The notes below the pieces were generated by a model. That model was given only the letters and a program-made list of their open reading frames with translations. It searched no databases and was not told the origin of the DNA. Below are positions 55,437 through 64,000 of a DNA stretch of 64,000 nucleotides, piece by piece. Positions within the stretch are counted from its first letter, which is position 1. Each line of letters opens with the position of its first letter. Origin of the DNA: Ostreococcus lucimarinus CCE9901 (taxonomy: Eukaryota > Chlorophyta > Mamiellophyceae > Mamiellales > Bathycoccaceae); the NCBI RefSeq assembly GCF_000092065.1, contig NC_009356.1, positions 831,088-895,087 of the forward strand, written 5' to 3'. The position numbers were made by a program, and so were the translations under genes.

Positions 55437-57707
55437 ATGGCGTGCGCGACGCCGAACGCGGCGTGCGCGACGCGCGCGACGTCGCGCGCGAGGGGGGGAC
55501 CGAGCGAGAGGGCGTTCAGACGCGCGGCGTCGCGACGTCGCGCGGGGGGAGGAATCCAAGCGCGCGGGACGACGGCGTCGGCGTCGGCGCGCGATGGAGG
55601 ATCGAGCGCGCGGGATTCCATAGACACGCTCGTGATCGAGCGAAAAGTCTCATCCGTGCGCACGTCGACGTCGACGTCGACGTCGAGGCCGCGCGACGGC
55701 GCCGACGGCTCGAGGCGAGGTTCTCGGACAAGGACGCGAACGCGAGCCATCGACGAGCCGCCGGGGATCGGTAAATCTGCAGACGGTGGCGACGAGGATA
55801 TGGACGTGACGTTCGCGGAAGGCACGGTTTTTAGAAAGCGCGTGAAACAGCCCTCGAGCGAAGAAGTTTGGTACGCGGGCTACATACGCGAGATGGAGGG
55901 CGTGAAATCGATGGACGAAGACGAAGAGGAAGAAGACGAGGATGACACGACGTCGAACGTGGATGGAAGACGTGCGAAAAATGTGGGGGGACAGGGCGTG
56001 CCCGGGATCATTCACTACGTGTTACACAGACTGCCCGGGCAGGCGAGAACGCCGCTGCCGACGGTTGTGCAAAACCCAGTGGATAATCTCTCGGTTTGGG
56101 CGCTCGCGACCTGTGGATTCTTATGGACGGCGTCGACGTGCATGGTGTTCTCCTTGCTGCCGGTGTTCATGCAAACGGAATTTGGATTTAGCAACACGCG
56201 CATCGGCGCCATGGAAGGGTTCGCGCTCTTCGTTTCAAACTTTAGCCGAGTGTTCTCTGGCGTGCTTTCGGACGTCCTCAAGTCTCGCGTCAAGGTCATT
56301 GCCGTCGGTTCAATCATGACGGCGGCTATGAAACTCACGTTGGCTTCCGCGGTGAGCGTGCAACAGGTTGTGCTAGGCAAGCTTTTGGATCGATTTGGTA
56401 AGGGGATTCGCGCCGCGCCGACGGACGCACTCATCGCAGATTTATCGCCGAGACCGAAGCGTTCATCCACGTATGGATTGCATCAGTCGATGACGACGCT
56501 TGGCGGTGTTATGGGCTCTCTTGCAGCGATGACGTGCATGAAGGCGACGCACAATAACTTTCGCGCCACCTTCACGTTGGCCGCCGTGCCGTCCATCATC
56601 GCCATCTTCATTCTCATTAAGGGCGTGCGAAAACCGAAACGTCTGATGAGTAAGCCCAAGTACAAGCCGCTCATGCTGCCGGGTCGAGGACGCGCGCTGC
56701 CGTCGTGGAAACGTCACACGCGGGGTCCACTAGCCATGCCCCATCTTCGAGCGCGTTGGCGACGCACCGCGTGCACGTCAAACGTCAGAGAAATCGTTTG
56801 GCATCGCGGGCAAAAGACATGGAAGACGGTGCGAGATTGGCTGTGGCAAATGAAATCTCGGGCGAAAATGGTGTCGCCATTCTTAGATCAAATCGTCGAT
56901 GGCTTTGAAGAGTCTAAGGGCGCTCCCGAAAACGAAGGAACGGTGCGCATCAGAAAAACGAGAAGGCGAAAAACTTGGTTTCGGCGCGCCGACGGTGGTG
57001 AAATGACTCAAGATGACTTGCGGACGCGAGCTTTGATTTGGGCCGATGATCCGTGGGCCGAAGCTCAACAACAAGGCGCCGGAAGAACGAAAAGCTCCTC
57101 GGCTACGAGCTTCATGTGGGGCGAATGGAATTGGAGTTGGACAGAGGTGGCGCAGCTGCCTTGGGCGTTTTGGCGAGCTCTTCTCGTGTTTTCAATTCTC
57201 AAAGTCGCCAGATTTAGCGAAGCTTTCGTCACACTACACGCCAAAGCTGTCGGAATGCAAGTGGCTTACTTGCCGGTCCTCATGTTTGCGACGAACATCA
57301 TGCAGTCGGCGTTGACGTATCCACTAGGAGTGTACGCGGACAACGCCGATCAAAGAGGACGAGACGGCCGTAAGAACATGCTTCTCGTCGGTTTCGGCCT
57401 CATGGTCGTCGCCGACGTCATTCTAGTCATGGCGAACGTCCCGTGGCAGGTGTTCTTGGGGTATCTGGTTGTCGGCGTTCACATGTCCATGACGCAAGGG
57501 AACATGAAAGCGGTGCTGAGCGCGACGATGCCACCAAACGTGCGCGGCACTGGATTCGCCATCGCCGCAATGTCACAAGGCCTTTCTCTTGGTTTCGGTA
57601 ACTACATGGCTGGATTCCTGTGCGATCAGCTTGGCTCCGCTGGCGCATTCTGGGGCGGAGGGGCTTTCGCCATGCTCGCTCTCGGAGTGGGATGGCTTCT
57701 ACTGTAA
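55437..57707 (+). CDS. Major facilitator superfamily transporter of bacterial type
   Basis: 756 aa from the ATG at 55437; conserved sequence begins near residue 205, and a start at 55800 (MDVTFAEGTVFRKR) is possible. The first half has six spans: WALATCGFLWTASTCMVFSLLPVFMQ, GAMEGFALFVSNFSRVFSGVLSD, and so on. LDRFGKGIRAAPTDALIADLSP is the signature of bacterial MFS permeases with GKGIR.xPRDALIA. A basic cytosolic loop of about 165 residues separates it from the second six spans (VARFSEAFVTLHAKAVGM, LTYPLGVYAD, GNMKAVLSATMPPNVRGTGFA). Substrate unknown. The N-terminus includes TSTSTSTS from a GACGTC array. Confidence 0.8.
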   Translation: MACATPNAACATRATSRARGGPSERAFRRAASRRRAGGGIQARGTTASASARDGGSSARDSIDTLVIERKVSSVRTSTSTSTSRPRDGADGSRRGSRTRTRTRAIDEPPGIGKSADGGDEDMDVTFAEGTVFRKRVKQPSSEEVWYAGYIREMEGVKSMDEDEEEEDEDDTTSNVDGRRAKNVGGQGVPGIIHYVLHRLPGQARTPLPTVVQNPVDNLSVWALATCGFLWTASTCMVFSLLPVFMQTEFGFSNTRIGAMEGFALFVSNFSRVFSGVLSDVLKSRVKVIAVGSIMTAAMKLTLASAVSVQQVVLGKLLDRFGKGIRAAPTDALIADLSPRPKRSSTYGLHQSMTTLGGVMGSLAAMTCMKATHNNFRATFTLAAVPSIIAIFILIKGVRKPKRLMSKPKYKPLMLPGRGRALPSWKRHTRGPLAMPHLRARWRRTACTSNVREIVWHRGQKTWKTVRDWLWQMKSRAKMVSPFLDQIVDGFEESKGAPENEGTVRIRKTRRRKTWFRRADGGEMTQDDLRTRALIWADDPWAEAQQQGAGRTKSSSATSFMWGEWNWSWTEVAQLPWAFWRALLVFSILKVARFSEAFVTLHAKAVGMQVAYLPVLMFATNIMQSALTYPLGVYADNADQRGRDGRKNMLLVGFGLMVVADVILVMANVPWQVFLGYLVVGVHMSMTQGNMKAVLSATMPPNVRGTGFAIAAMSQGLSLGFGNYMAGFLCDQLGSAGAFWGGGAFAMLALGVGWLLL
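55663..55686. repeat. CGTCGA hexamer microsatellite
   Basis: Four units in the N-terminal region of the MFS gene; same palindromic hexamer class as the array at 40933-40966. Confidence 0.85.
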
Positions 57708-57802
57708 ATTACTGCGCTGCGTACGCGAGTTCGAATAGCGCGAAGATAGATGTTTAGTTCTAATACGAAAGCTCCATCGTCGCCGACGCCATGTTTCGCT
57801 TT

Positions 57803-58489
57803 CTATTCTATTTCACGCCGCGACCAATTCCCGCTCTTGCCACCAACTTTGGCCTCTAACCTAACGTCTCCGATGACGATGTCCTTACTCACCGCTTTAC
57901 ACATGTCGTAAATCGTCAACCCACTCACCGCCGCCGCCGTGAGCGCCTCCATCTCCACTCCCGTTTTACCAGTACACGAAGCTACCGCGACGATGTCGAC
58001 GGCGCGCTCGCTTTCATTCAGCGTTAAATCAACTTTCACCGCGTCGATCGCGATGGCGTGACACAACGGAATCAAGTCGTGCGTTTTTTTCGCCCCCATG
58101 ATCCCCGCGATGCGCGCGGTGGCGAGTACGTCACCCTTTTTCATTCTATTTTCTCGTACCAACGCGAACGCCTCGGCGCCGAGCCACACCCGCGCCGACG
58201 CCGTCGCTTCTCTCGACGTCGACGGCTTCGAACCGACGTTCACCATGGACGCAGCACCCGAGCGCTCGTCTACGTGCGTTAAGCGACCCGTAGGCGCCGC
58301 GTCATCGCCTCCACCGCCGACGCGAACGCCGCCGAGGCCGAACGTTTCGTCGAGCGAGGCGTTCGCCTCCTCCACCGCACTCGCGCGGTCGCCGTTCGCG
58401 TGAAACGAGGACGCGGAGAGCGATGCGCGCGTTCGCATCGACGTCACCGAGCGCGCCGTGCGCGCGATGAGGCGTCGAAGGGTCGTCAT
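57803..58489 (-). CDS. CNX3: Molybdenum cofactor biosynthesis protein MoaC/CNX3
   Basis: 228 aa from the Met at 58489 (MTTLRRLIARTARSVTSMRTRAS), which gives a mitochondrial targeting sequence; an ATG at 58537 is the alternative. LTHVDERSGAASMVNVGSK starts the enzyme. IAGIMGAKKTHDLIPLCHAIAI carries the substrate-binding Lys and His, and VASCTGKTGVEMEALTAAAVSGLTIYDMCKAV the second half. It acts with MoaA/CNX2 to convert GTP to cyclic pyranopterin monophosphate, in mitochondria in plants. Full length at the C-terminus. Divergent from the helicase gene. Confidence 0.95.
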   Translation of the reverse strand: MTTLRRLIARTARSVTSMRTRASLSASSFHANGDRASAVEEANASLDETFGLGGVRVGGGGDDAAPTGRLTHVDERSGAASMVNVGSKPSTSREATASARVWLGAEAFALVRENRMKKGDVLATARIAGIMGAKKTHDLIPLCHAIAIDAVKVDLTLNESERAVDIVAVASCTGKTGVEMEALTAAAVSGLTIYDMCKAVSKDIVIGDVRLEAKVGGKSGNWSRREIE

Positions 58490-58543
58490 GCGTGAACACG
58501 CGCGTCGCAGTCTGCGGAGGCGTCCGCGCGCCGTCACACGTCG

Positions 58544-58604
58544 CCTCGCTCGCGCGCGTCGCGCGACCTCGCTCGCGCGCGTCGCGCGACCTCGCTCGCG
58601 CGCG
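58544..58604. repeat. 23-bp tandem repeat in the CNX3/helicase divergent promoter
   Basis: Two perfect units of a CCTCGCTCGCGCGCGTCGC-GCGA sequence and a partial third, within the 140 bp between the ATGs at 58489 and 58630. Confidence 0.85.
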
Positions 58605-58629
58605 CGCGCGTGGGGAGCGCGCGCGCGTC

Positions 58630-61320
58630 ATGGGTCCCAGTAACGCCCAGAAGAAAGCCTTGGCGAAAGCCAAGCGCGGCATCGTGTCATCCGGAGCGAT
58701 GAGCTCTAAGAGCGGCTTCGACCCAGCGCAAGTAAAACCAAAAGAGCTCCCGTGTCCGCACTGCGATCGGATATTCAAGCAACAGGACAGACTGAAACAG
58801 CACATCGCGAAGCAGCACGCCGATGTCGTGGCCGAACAGAGCGGTTCGGAGTCCGTGGTGGGCGATGGGAAGACAACAAAGGTGAGCGCGAAGGCGGCGC
58901 TCATCATCGCGGAGCGCGAAAAATTCAAGGAGGAAGCGGCGAAGGAACGCGCCGCGAATCCCGACTCCAAGGTCGCCACGCCGTTTGCAAGAATGAGCTG
59001 TAAGCTCCCGAGCACAATCTTACGCGAGTTTGTGCAAAAACAGAAGGAGTATAAGGCTCCCGTGTTTCGTGCGAAGGAAGAAAAGCTCGACGGCGAATCG
59101 ACGTGGACGTGCAAACTCGTTTTAAGAGACAAGCACAAGCCCGACAAGGACAAGGTGTTCTTCTGGAACGAAAAGTGCGAGACGAAATTAGAGGCTGAGC
59201 ATAGAGTCGCGGTGGTGGCGCTGGCGAAAATTGCCAACACGCTACCTTTGCAGCGCCTGTTGCCGAATCAATACAAGGAGACCTTCACACAATGCGAAGA
59301 GATGGAAAAAAAGAAAGTGGAGGATGCGAAGAAGCGAGCGGCGAGAGAGGAGCAACGCATCGCCCGAATGAAACGACTTGCAAAGCAGGAGATGGCACAA
59401 GTCTTGACTATGAGTGAGGAAAAGCGAGCACTCGTGGAATCCATACTCAAAGAAGATTACGAGTCCGCGTCTGACGAAGACGAAGACGAAGACGAAGACA
59501 TGCAGCTCGAAGAAGACGTTGAGATAGCTGGGGTGAACGCGTTGTGTGACAAATTGGAAAGCTTAGGGTTCGGGCGCGAAGACGCACTGGCGGCATCGAA
59601 AGCGACGAAATCGAAAGACATCGCCGCGCTGGATGGCGCGATTAGCTGGTTGTGCGTTCACGTGCCCGACTACAGGCTACCCACGGTGTACGCTCCTAAA
59701 TCGCTCAACGAGGGTGGAGTGGTGTTACTCAGTAAAACCAAACCCGCTCAACCCGTGGAGATCGATTCGAGGCCGTCGAGCGAGGATGCGGCCTGGCTCT
59801 GGGAGCGCGGTTACGCGGCGACGGCGTGCGACGACGCATTGCGCGCGCACTCCAGTCGAGAGGAAGCGCACGCTCACTTATTCGGCCAAGTTCTCGCTGG
59901 AATTTCGAAATCGTACGAGGCGTGGCCGACCCACGATTCTGATGCAAACGACGAAGACTGGGAAGACGAATTGACGGCGATAGAAGCCATTTGCGGCGAA
60001 GACACGGTTGAGCGCTTACCCGCCGGCGTTCGCGTCGCAATCGATACATCCGCCGGCGTGAAGGGATATCTCGAAGTGTACCGCCTCAAAAACGGTGGCT
60101 ATCCAGCGATTGAACCGCCTCTGATTGCATTTCATGCGCACGGTGAACTTCGAGCTGAGTTTTTCGGCGCGACTCGAGCGCTTGCGAAGCTCGCCATTGA
60201 TGGATGCGGCGCGCCTTGCGTGTACACTATGATAGAGGCTGCCGGAAGCTTGGTGGAGAAAGTCGCGAAAACACATTCGTCGTTGCAAACTATCAGCGCT
60301 GCGGATGCATCGAATCGGCCACCCGTACCGAAGCCACGAGTGCCGAACGTCGCCCCAAATCGCGCCGCGACGCCATCTCTGGCGGCGGCGGAGTCGAAAC
60401 GACAGAACACAAAACGCCCGCATCGAGGGCTTTCCGAGAGCGATATCGTGTCTGAGAATCGAAGGTTGCTCGATGCTTTCAACGCATACCTTGAGTCGGC
60501 AAAATCCGGCAAAGGTGAAGCGTATGCGATGATGAACGTGCGTTTGAATTTGCCGGCGAGCGGAAGTCGAGAAGAAGTGACTCGAGCCGTGAACAAATCA
60601 TCTGTGGTTGTCCTGAGCGGCGAGACTGGTTGCGGCAAGTCAACGCAAGTGCCTCAGTTCATACTTGAATCTGAAATCGCCGCGGGCCGTGGCGGTGAGA
60701 CTAACATCATCGTCACTCAGCCACGTCGAATTTCCGCCATCGGCCTCGCCGAACGAGTCGCGGCGGAGCGCTGTGAGAGGTGCGGTGACGTCGTCGGCTA
60801 CTCCGTTCGACTCGAATCCAAGCAATCGTCGAAAACGCGACTTCTTTTCTGCACGACTGGTGTTCTGCTTAGAAGATTGCTTTCCGATCCCTTGCTCGCG
60901 AACACGACGCACGTTATTCTTGACGAAGTTCACGAACGTTCAGTCGACTCCGACTTGTTGCTGCTGCTCCTGCGAAGAGTCATAGCAAAGAACCCGAAAA
61001 TACGAATCGTACTTATGTCCGCCACCGCGGATGCGGACCTGTTCGATGACTATTTCAAGCATCCATCCGCAATCGCCGCGGTAAGCGGCGTGTCGACGAC
61101 GCAAGTCCACATAGCCGGCTTCACGCATCCCGTTCGCGAATACTTCTTAGAAGACGTATTCGAAATGACTGGTCATACGGTCGGCAAGGGTGGACCATAC
61201 GCGAAGCGCAAGCAAATCAAACGCGTGAAGTCAAACGCAGAAGTTGAGACGCTTTTAGCCGAAAAAGCTGCGCAACGTAAGGCTGAGCGCGCCGCTCTCG
61301 GGCTGGACAAAGGTGGCTCG

Positions 61321-61361
<41 letters not shown>

Positions 61362-63267
61362 CATCGACGACGTTCCTGACGATTGGGATTTAGCTGACGA
61401 TGAACGCGCGTATGAGGTAAAACGTGCGCCAGACGTTGAAGACCAATTCGGCGAGACACCTGCGATGACACCCACGCAAATCGAGGAGGAACGTCGACGA
61501 GCGGACTTGCTGTCTGAGGCGTCGAGAGCGTTGAATGGGTACTCTGTCCCGACTCAAAGAAGTATTCAAAACGTCGACGAAACCATCATCAACTATGACG
61601 CCATCGAGCAGCTCGTTGGTGCAATTATTCAAACAGAGCTTGAAAACGGTCCGAGTGCGCTAGTTCCACCGCCCATTGCGGGAACAAACCCGAAAGATGT
61701 CGGCCTCGGCGCGATCCTCATTTTCATGCCGGGTCAATTTGAAATTTTGCGGTTGATTCGCAAACTCGAGCAATCACGCCTTTTAGAGGCGGATGACGTC
61801 GGTGCGCTCCGCATTCTACCGCTTTACGGCTCGCTGTCCTCCAAAGATCAGAAGCGTATATTCGAACGTCCGCCAGATGGAGTGCGGAAAATCGTCGTGG
61901 CGACCAACATTGCGGAGACATCCGTGACGATTGACGACGTGCGGTATGTCATCGATACGGGACGTGCTAAAGAGATGCAGTACGATACGTTGCGCGGGTT
62001 ATCAGTGCTTGCAGACACTTGGGTCTCGCAGGCGGCGGCGAAGCAGCGGCGAGGTCGTTCTGGTCGCACGGCGCCGGGCGCGCGGTTCGCCATGTTTTCG
62101 CGAGCGCAGTTCGCGAACATGTTGCCTCAGCAACCGCCCGAAATGCTTCGAACGCCGCTTCAGCAGTTGTGTTTGTCCATCAAGGCTATGAGCGAACAAC
62201 CAGTCGCGCAGACGCTCGGCGCCGCTTTGACACCGCCTGATACTCGCGCAATTCACGCCGCACTTGACGAGCTTTGCGCGTTGCGAGCATTCGACGCCGA
62301 TGAACGTTTGACGCCGCTCGGACGTCACTTGGCGCAGATGCCTGTCGACGCTCGTATAGGTAAAATGCTTTTGTTTGGCGCGTTGTTGGGCTGTCTCGAT
62401 CCTATTCTCACGATCGCCGGAGCGATGAGCGGTAGACCGTTGTTCTTCTCGCCGAAGGATAATCGCGACGCTGCGGACAAGGCGAAGCGAAGTCTTTCCG
62501 CGACAAAATCGGACCACCTGACCATGGTTGCGGCGTATAAGGGATGGGCAAAGGCAAAGGCGCGAGGAAAGCCGTTCGAACGACGGTATTGCGAGGAATA
62601 CTTTTTGAGTTCGCAAGCGCTTGAGGCGGTACATGCGAGTCGGCTTGACTACGCGACGATTCTCGCCGATTTAGGTTTCGTGAGGCGCGAGTACATCAAC
62701 AACATGCGCCGTTTCGGAACGGGAGGAACGGAGGCTGATTCAAACAGCGAAACTGCCCGCGTGATTAAAGGCGCGCTCGTCGCTGGCTTCTACCCTCATG
62801 TCGTTCGAGTGAAGCATCCAGAGACCAAGTACGCGCAGACGACATCCGGGGCCGTGGCGAAGGCTGCGAACAGTCGCGAGCTGAAATACTACTCGAAGGA
62901 CCTTGGGCGCGTGTTCTTACACCCGGCATCGGTAAACTTTCACTGTGGGAAGTTCGAGAGCCGATGGATCGTATACAGCGAACGCGTCGAGACGGCAAAA
63001 GTGTACATTCGCGACAACACCATGGTCGGTTCGTATTCGCTTCTACTTTTTGGCGGCGATATCGCTGTCCACCACGAGCAAGGTCTCGTTCGCGTCGACG
63101 ATTGGGCGACGTTCGCAGCGCCCGCAAAAATCGGCGTTCTCGTGAAAGCACTGCGCGCCAAGGTTGACGAACTGCTTCTCGCTCGCATCAACCATCCGTC
63201 GGCGACGCTCGCGTCGACGCCCGTGGTGCGAGCGTTATTATCCCTTCTGGAGTCAGAAGGGCATTGA
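58630..63267 (+). CDS. DHX57/DHX29-like DEVH-box RNA helicase
   Basis: 1545 aa. Domains in order: a C2H2 finger (CPHCDRIFKQQDRLKQHIAKQH, about 38-59), a helical and possibly dsRNA-binding part, a UBA-like segment (about 300-355, with ALDGAISWLCVHVPDYRLP), and an RWD domain (about 437-540, WEDELTAIEAICG). The helicase core follows: GETGCGKSTQ (664), TQPRRISAI, DEVHERS (763), SATADADLF, and QRRGRSGRTAPG (about 1140). An Asp run (about 898) lies in an insertion between the two RecA halves. HA2 and OB domains finish it. DEVH rather than DEAH plus UBA and RWD is the DHX29/DHX57/YTHDC2 group, which acts in translation and RNA decay. Last intact gene before the telomere. Confidence 0.9.
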
Positions 63268-63694
63268 TTGATTCAACGTAGGCATCTAGAAACCGCGCGA
63301 TGACGCGTACGATTTGTGAAGCACAAACGTGACAGTCGCGCTACTCGCACGTCGCCGTCGTCGTCCCGCGAATACACCGAGGATGTGCGAGAATTAGATG
63401 AGTCGGAAAAATCTAAAAAAAATACGAATCGAAGAGAGAGTCGAAACTCTCTCGCGTTATCACAACGTATGACTGGTCGTTTGTCGTCCAACACGAACAC
63501 TGAAGAAGGCACTTTGACGCAAGAGTCCGGCGACGTCCGGAGCGTCGAGGGGGAAGTCTGCGGTGCCGTGCTGGTCGACGAGTGATGGCCGTAGGGTGTC
63601 GTGAAGGTGCACAGGAAGGATGCGAATGCTAGTGACTTTTCGGGTTTAGTACGACGCAGAGAACCTAGGATTAGGTGTAATAAATGACTTAGGG
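63268..63694. other. Subtelomeric sequence with degenerate telomere-like motifs
   Basis: 427 bp after the helicase stop. An open frame at 63316-63585 starts with GTG and has no family. From about 63641, telomere-like pieces appear: CGGGTTTAGT (63641), CCTAGGATTAGG (63664) and CTTAGGGTT (63688). No transposon features or gene that I can defend. Confidence 0.5.
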
Positions 63695-63754
63695 TTCCAC
63701 CGTGGGGAGGGCCATCTTCTCGAGGTTCTCGGCGTAAGGCATCGGGATGTCGAC
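63695..63754 (-). pseudogene. Fragment of pyruvate dehydrogenase E1-beta C-terminus
   Basis: On the minus strand, 20 codons read VDIPMPYAENLEKMALPTVE, then a proline codon and TAA. This matches the C-terminal PDH E1-beta stretch DVPMPYA.NLE..ALPQVED as I remember it. The fragment is cut by the telomere on its 5' side and by a CCCTAA motif on its 3' side, so it cannot be a gene; probably a broken copy left by chromosome-end repair. Confidence 0.65.
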
Positions 63755-63757
63755 GCT

Positions 63758-64000
63758 TTTAGGGTTTAGGGTTTAGGGTTTAGGGTTTAGGGTTTAGGGT
63801 TTAGGGTTTAGGGTTTAGGGTTTAGGGTTTAGGGTTTAGGGTTTAGGGTTTAGGGTTTAGGGTTTAGGGTTTAGGGTTTAGGGTTTAGGGTTTAGGGTTT
63901 AGGGTTTAGGGTTTAGGGTTTAGGGTTTAGGGTTTAGGGTTTAGGGTTTAGGGTTTAGGGTTTAGGGTTTAGGGTTTAGGGTTTAGGGTTTAGGGTTTAG
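63758..64000 (+). repeat. Telomere, TTTAGGG repeats
   Basis: 243 bp, about 34.7 perfect units of TTTAGGG running to the end of the window, G-rich strand toward the end. This marks the right chromosome end. No degenerate unit was seen inside the array. Confidence 0.99.

Noticed and set aside
55391-55782. Intron with GTAAGC donor and CTGCAG acceptor before the MFS gene
   Set aside because: The frame does not match across the junction and no ACTGAC is present.
63316-63585. 89-codon frame in the subtelomere
   Set aside because: Starts with GTG, low complexity, no family; the only ATG leaves about 40 codons.
63758-64000. Regular repeats as a CRISPR array
   Set aside because: There are no spacers; the unit is the 7-bp plant-type telomere.

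Overview
The window looks like the right end of a nuclear chromosome from a marine picoplanktonic green alga of the Ostreococcus type (Mamiellophyceae). It ends in about 35 uninterrupted plant-type telomere repeats (TTTAGGG). It is GC-rich and very gene-dense. Introns are few and short, gene spacing is often 70-300 bp, and many neighbours are divergent or convergent pairs. The gene set is eukaryotic and photosynthetic: a nuclear photosystem I subunit, plastid and mitochondrial ribosomal proteins, complex I, kinetochore and snRNP proteins. The species call is an inference from these traits.

Left end (1-4190). A partial ArsJ-type exporter, a divergent phosphoglycerate-kinase-like gene and an ArsJ-associated type of GAPDH sit together. 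This is a likely arsenate-detoxification module acting through 1-arseno-3-phosphoglycerate. The two intergenic regions that control it each carry the same 10-bp palindrome, which matches the plant phosphate-starvation element P1BS, at nearly the same distance from an ATG.

4200-17500. Genes for a Serinc membrane protein, a JMJD7-like hydroxylase, a CK1-like kinase, THOC1 and a NUFIP1-like protein. Then comes a probable selenoprotein H gene: three exons, a histone-H1-like KPAAKK tail, an in-frame UGA, and a candidate SECIS element downstream. A HAD-domain protein of unknown role follows.

17900-37700. KNL1/Spc7 kinetochore scaffold; a SAMTOR/BMT2 methyltransferase divergent from NOC3; YIF1; complex I NDUFA6; an Rtt106-domain protein; TAF11; a DUF1517/FLAP1-like plastid protein; an RluF-like pseudouridine synthase; and several proteins I do not recognise.

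37600-58500. A large coiled-coil membrane protein, PsaO, PIP5K, a UDP-sugar transporter, mitochondrial uL11, WDR75, SmD2, a TIME FOR COFFEE-like protein, plastid uL10, a coiled-coil protein, a delta-12-type desaturase, an MFS transporter and MoaC/CNX3.

58600-64000. A DHX57/DHX29-like helicase is the last full gene. About 490 bp of subtelomeric DNA follow, including a 60-bp piece that reads as the C-terminus of pyruvate dehydrogenase E1-beta directly against the telomere.

Nine introns could be placed by joining exons of recognisable proteins. All contain the hexamer ACTGAC 24-35 nt before the acceptor (measured from its A), so this is a strong local splicing rule. Intron and start positions were worked out by hand.
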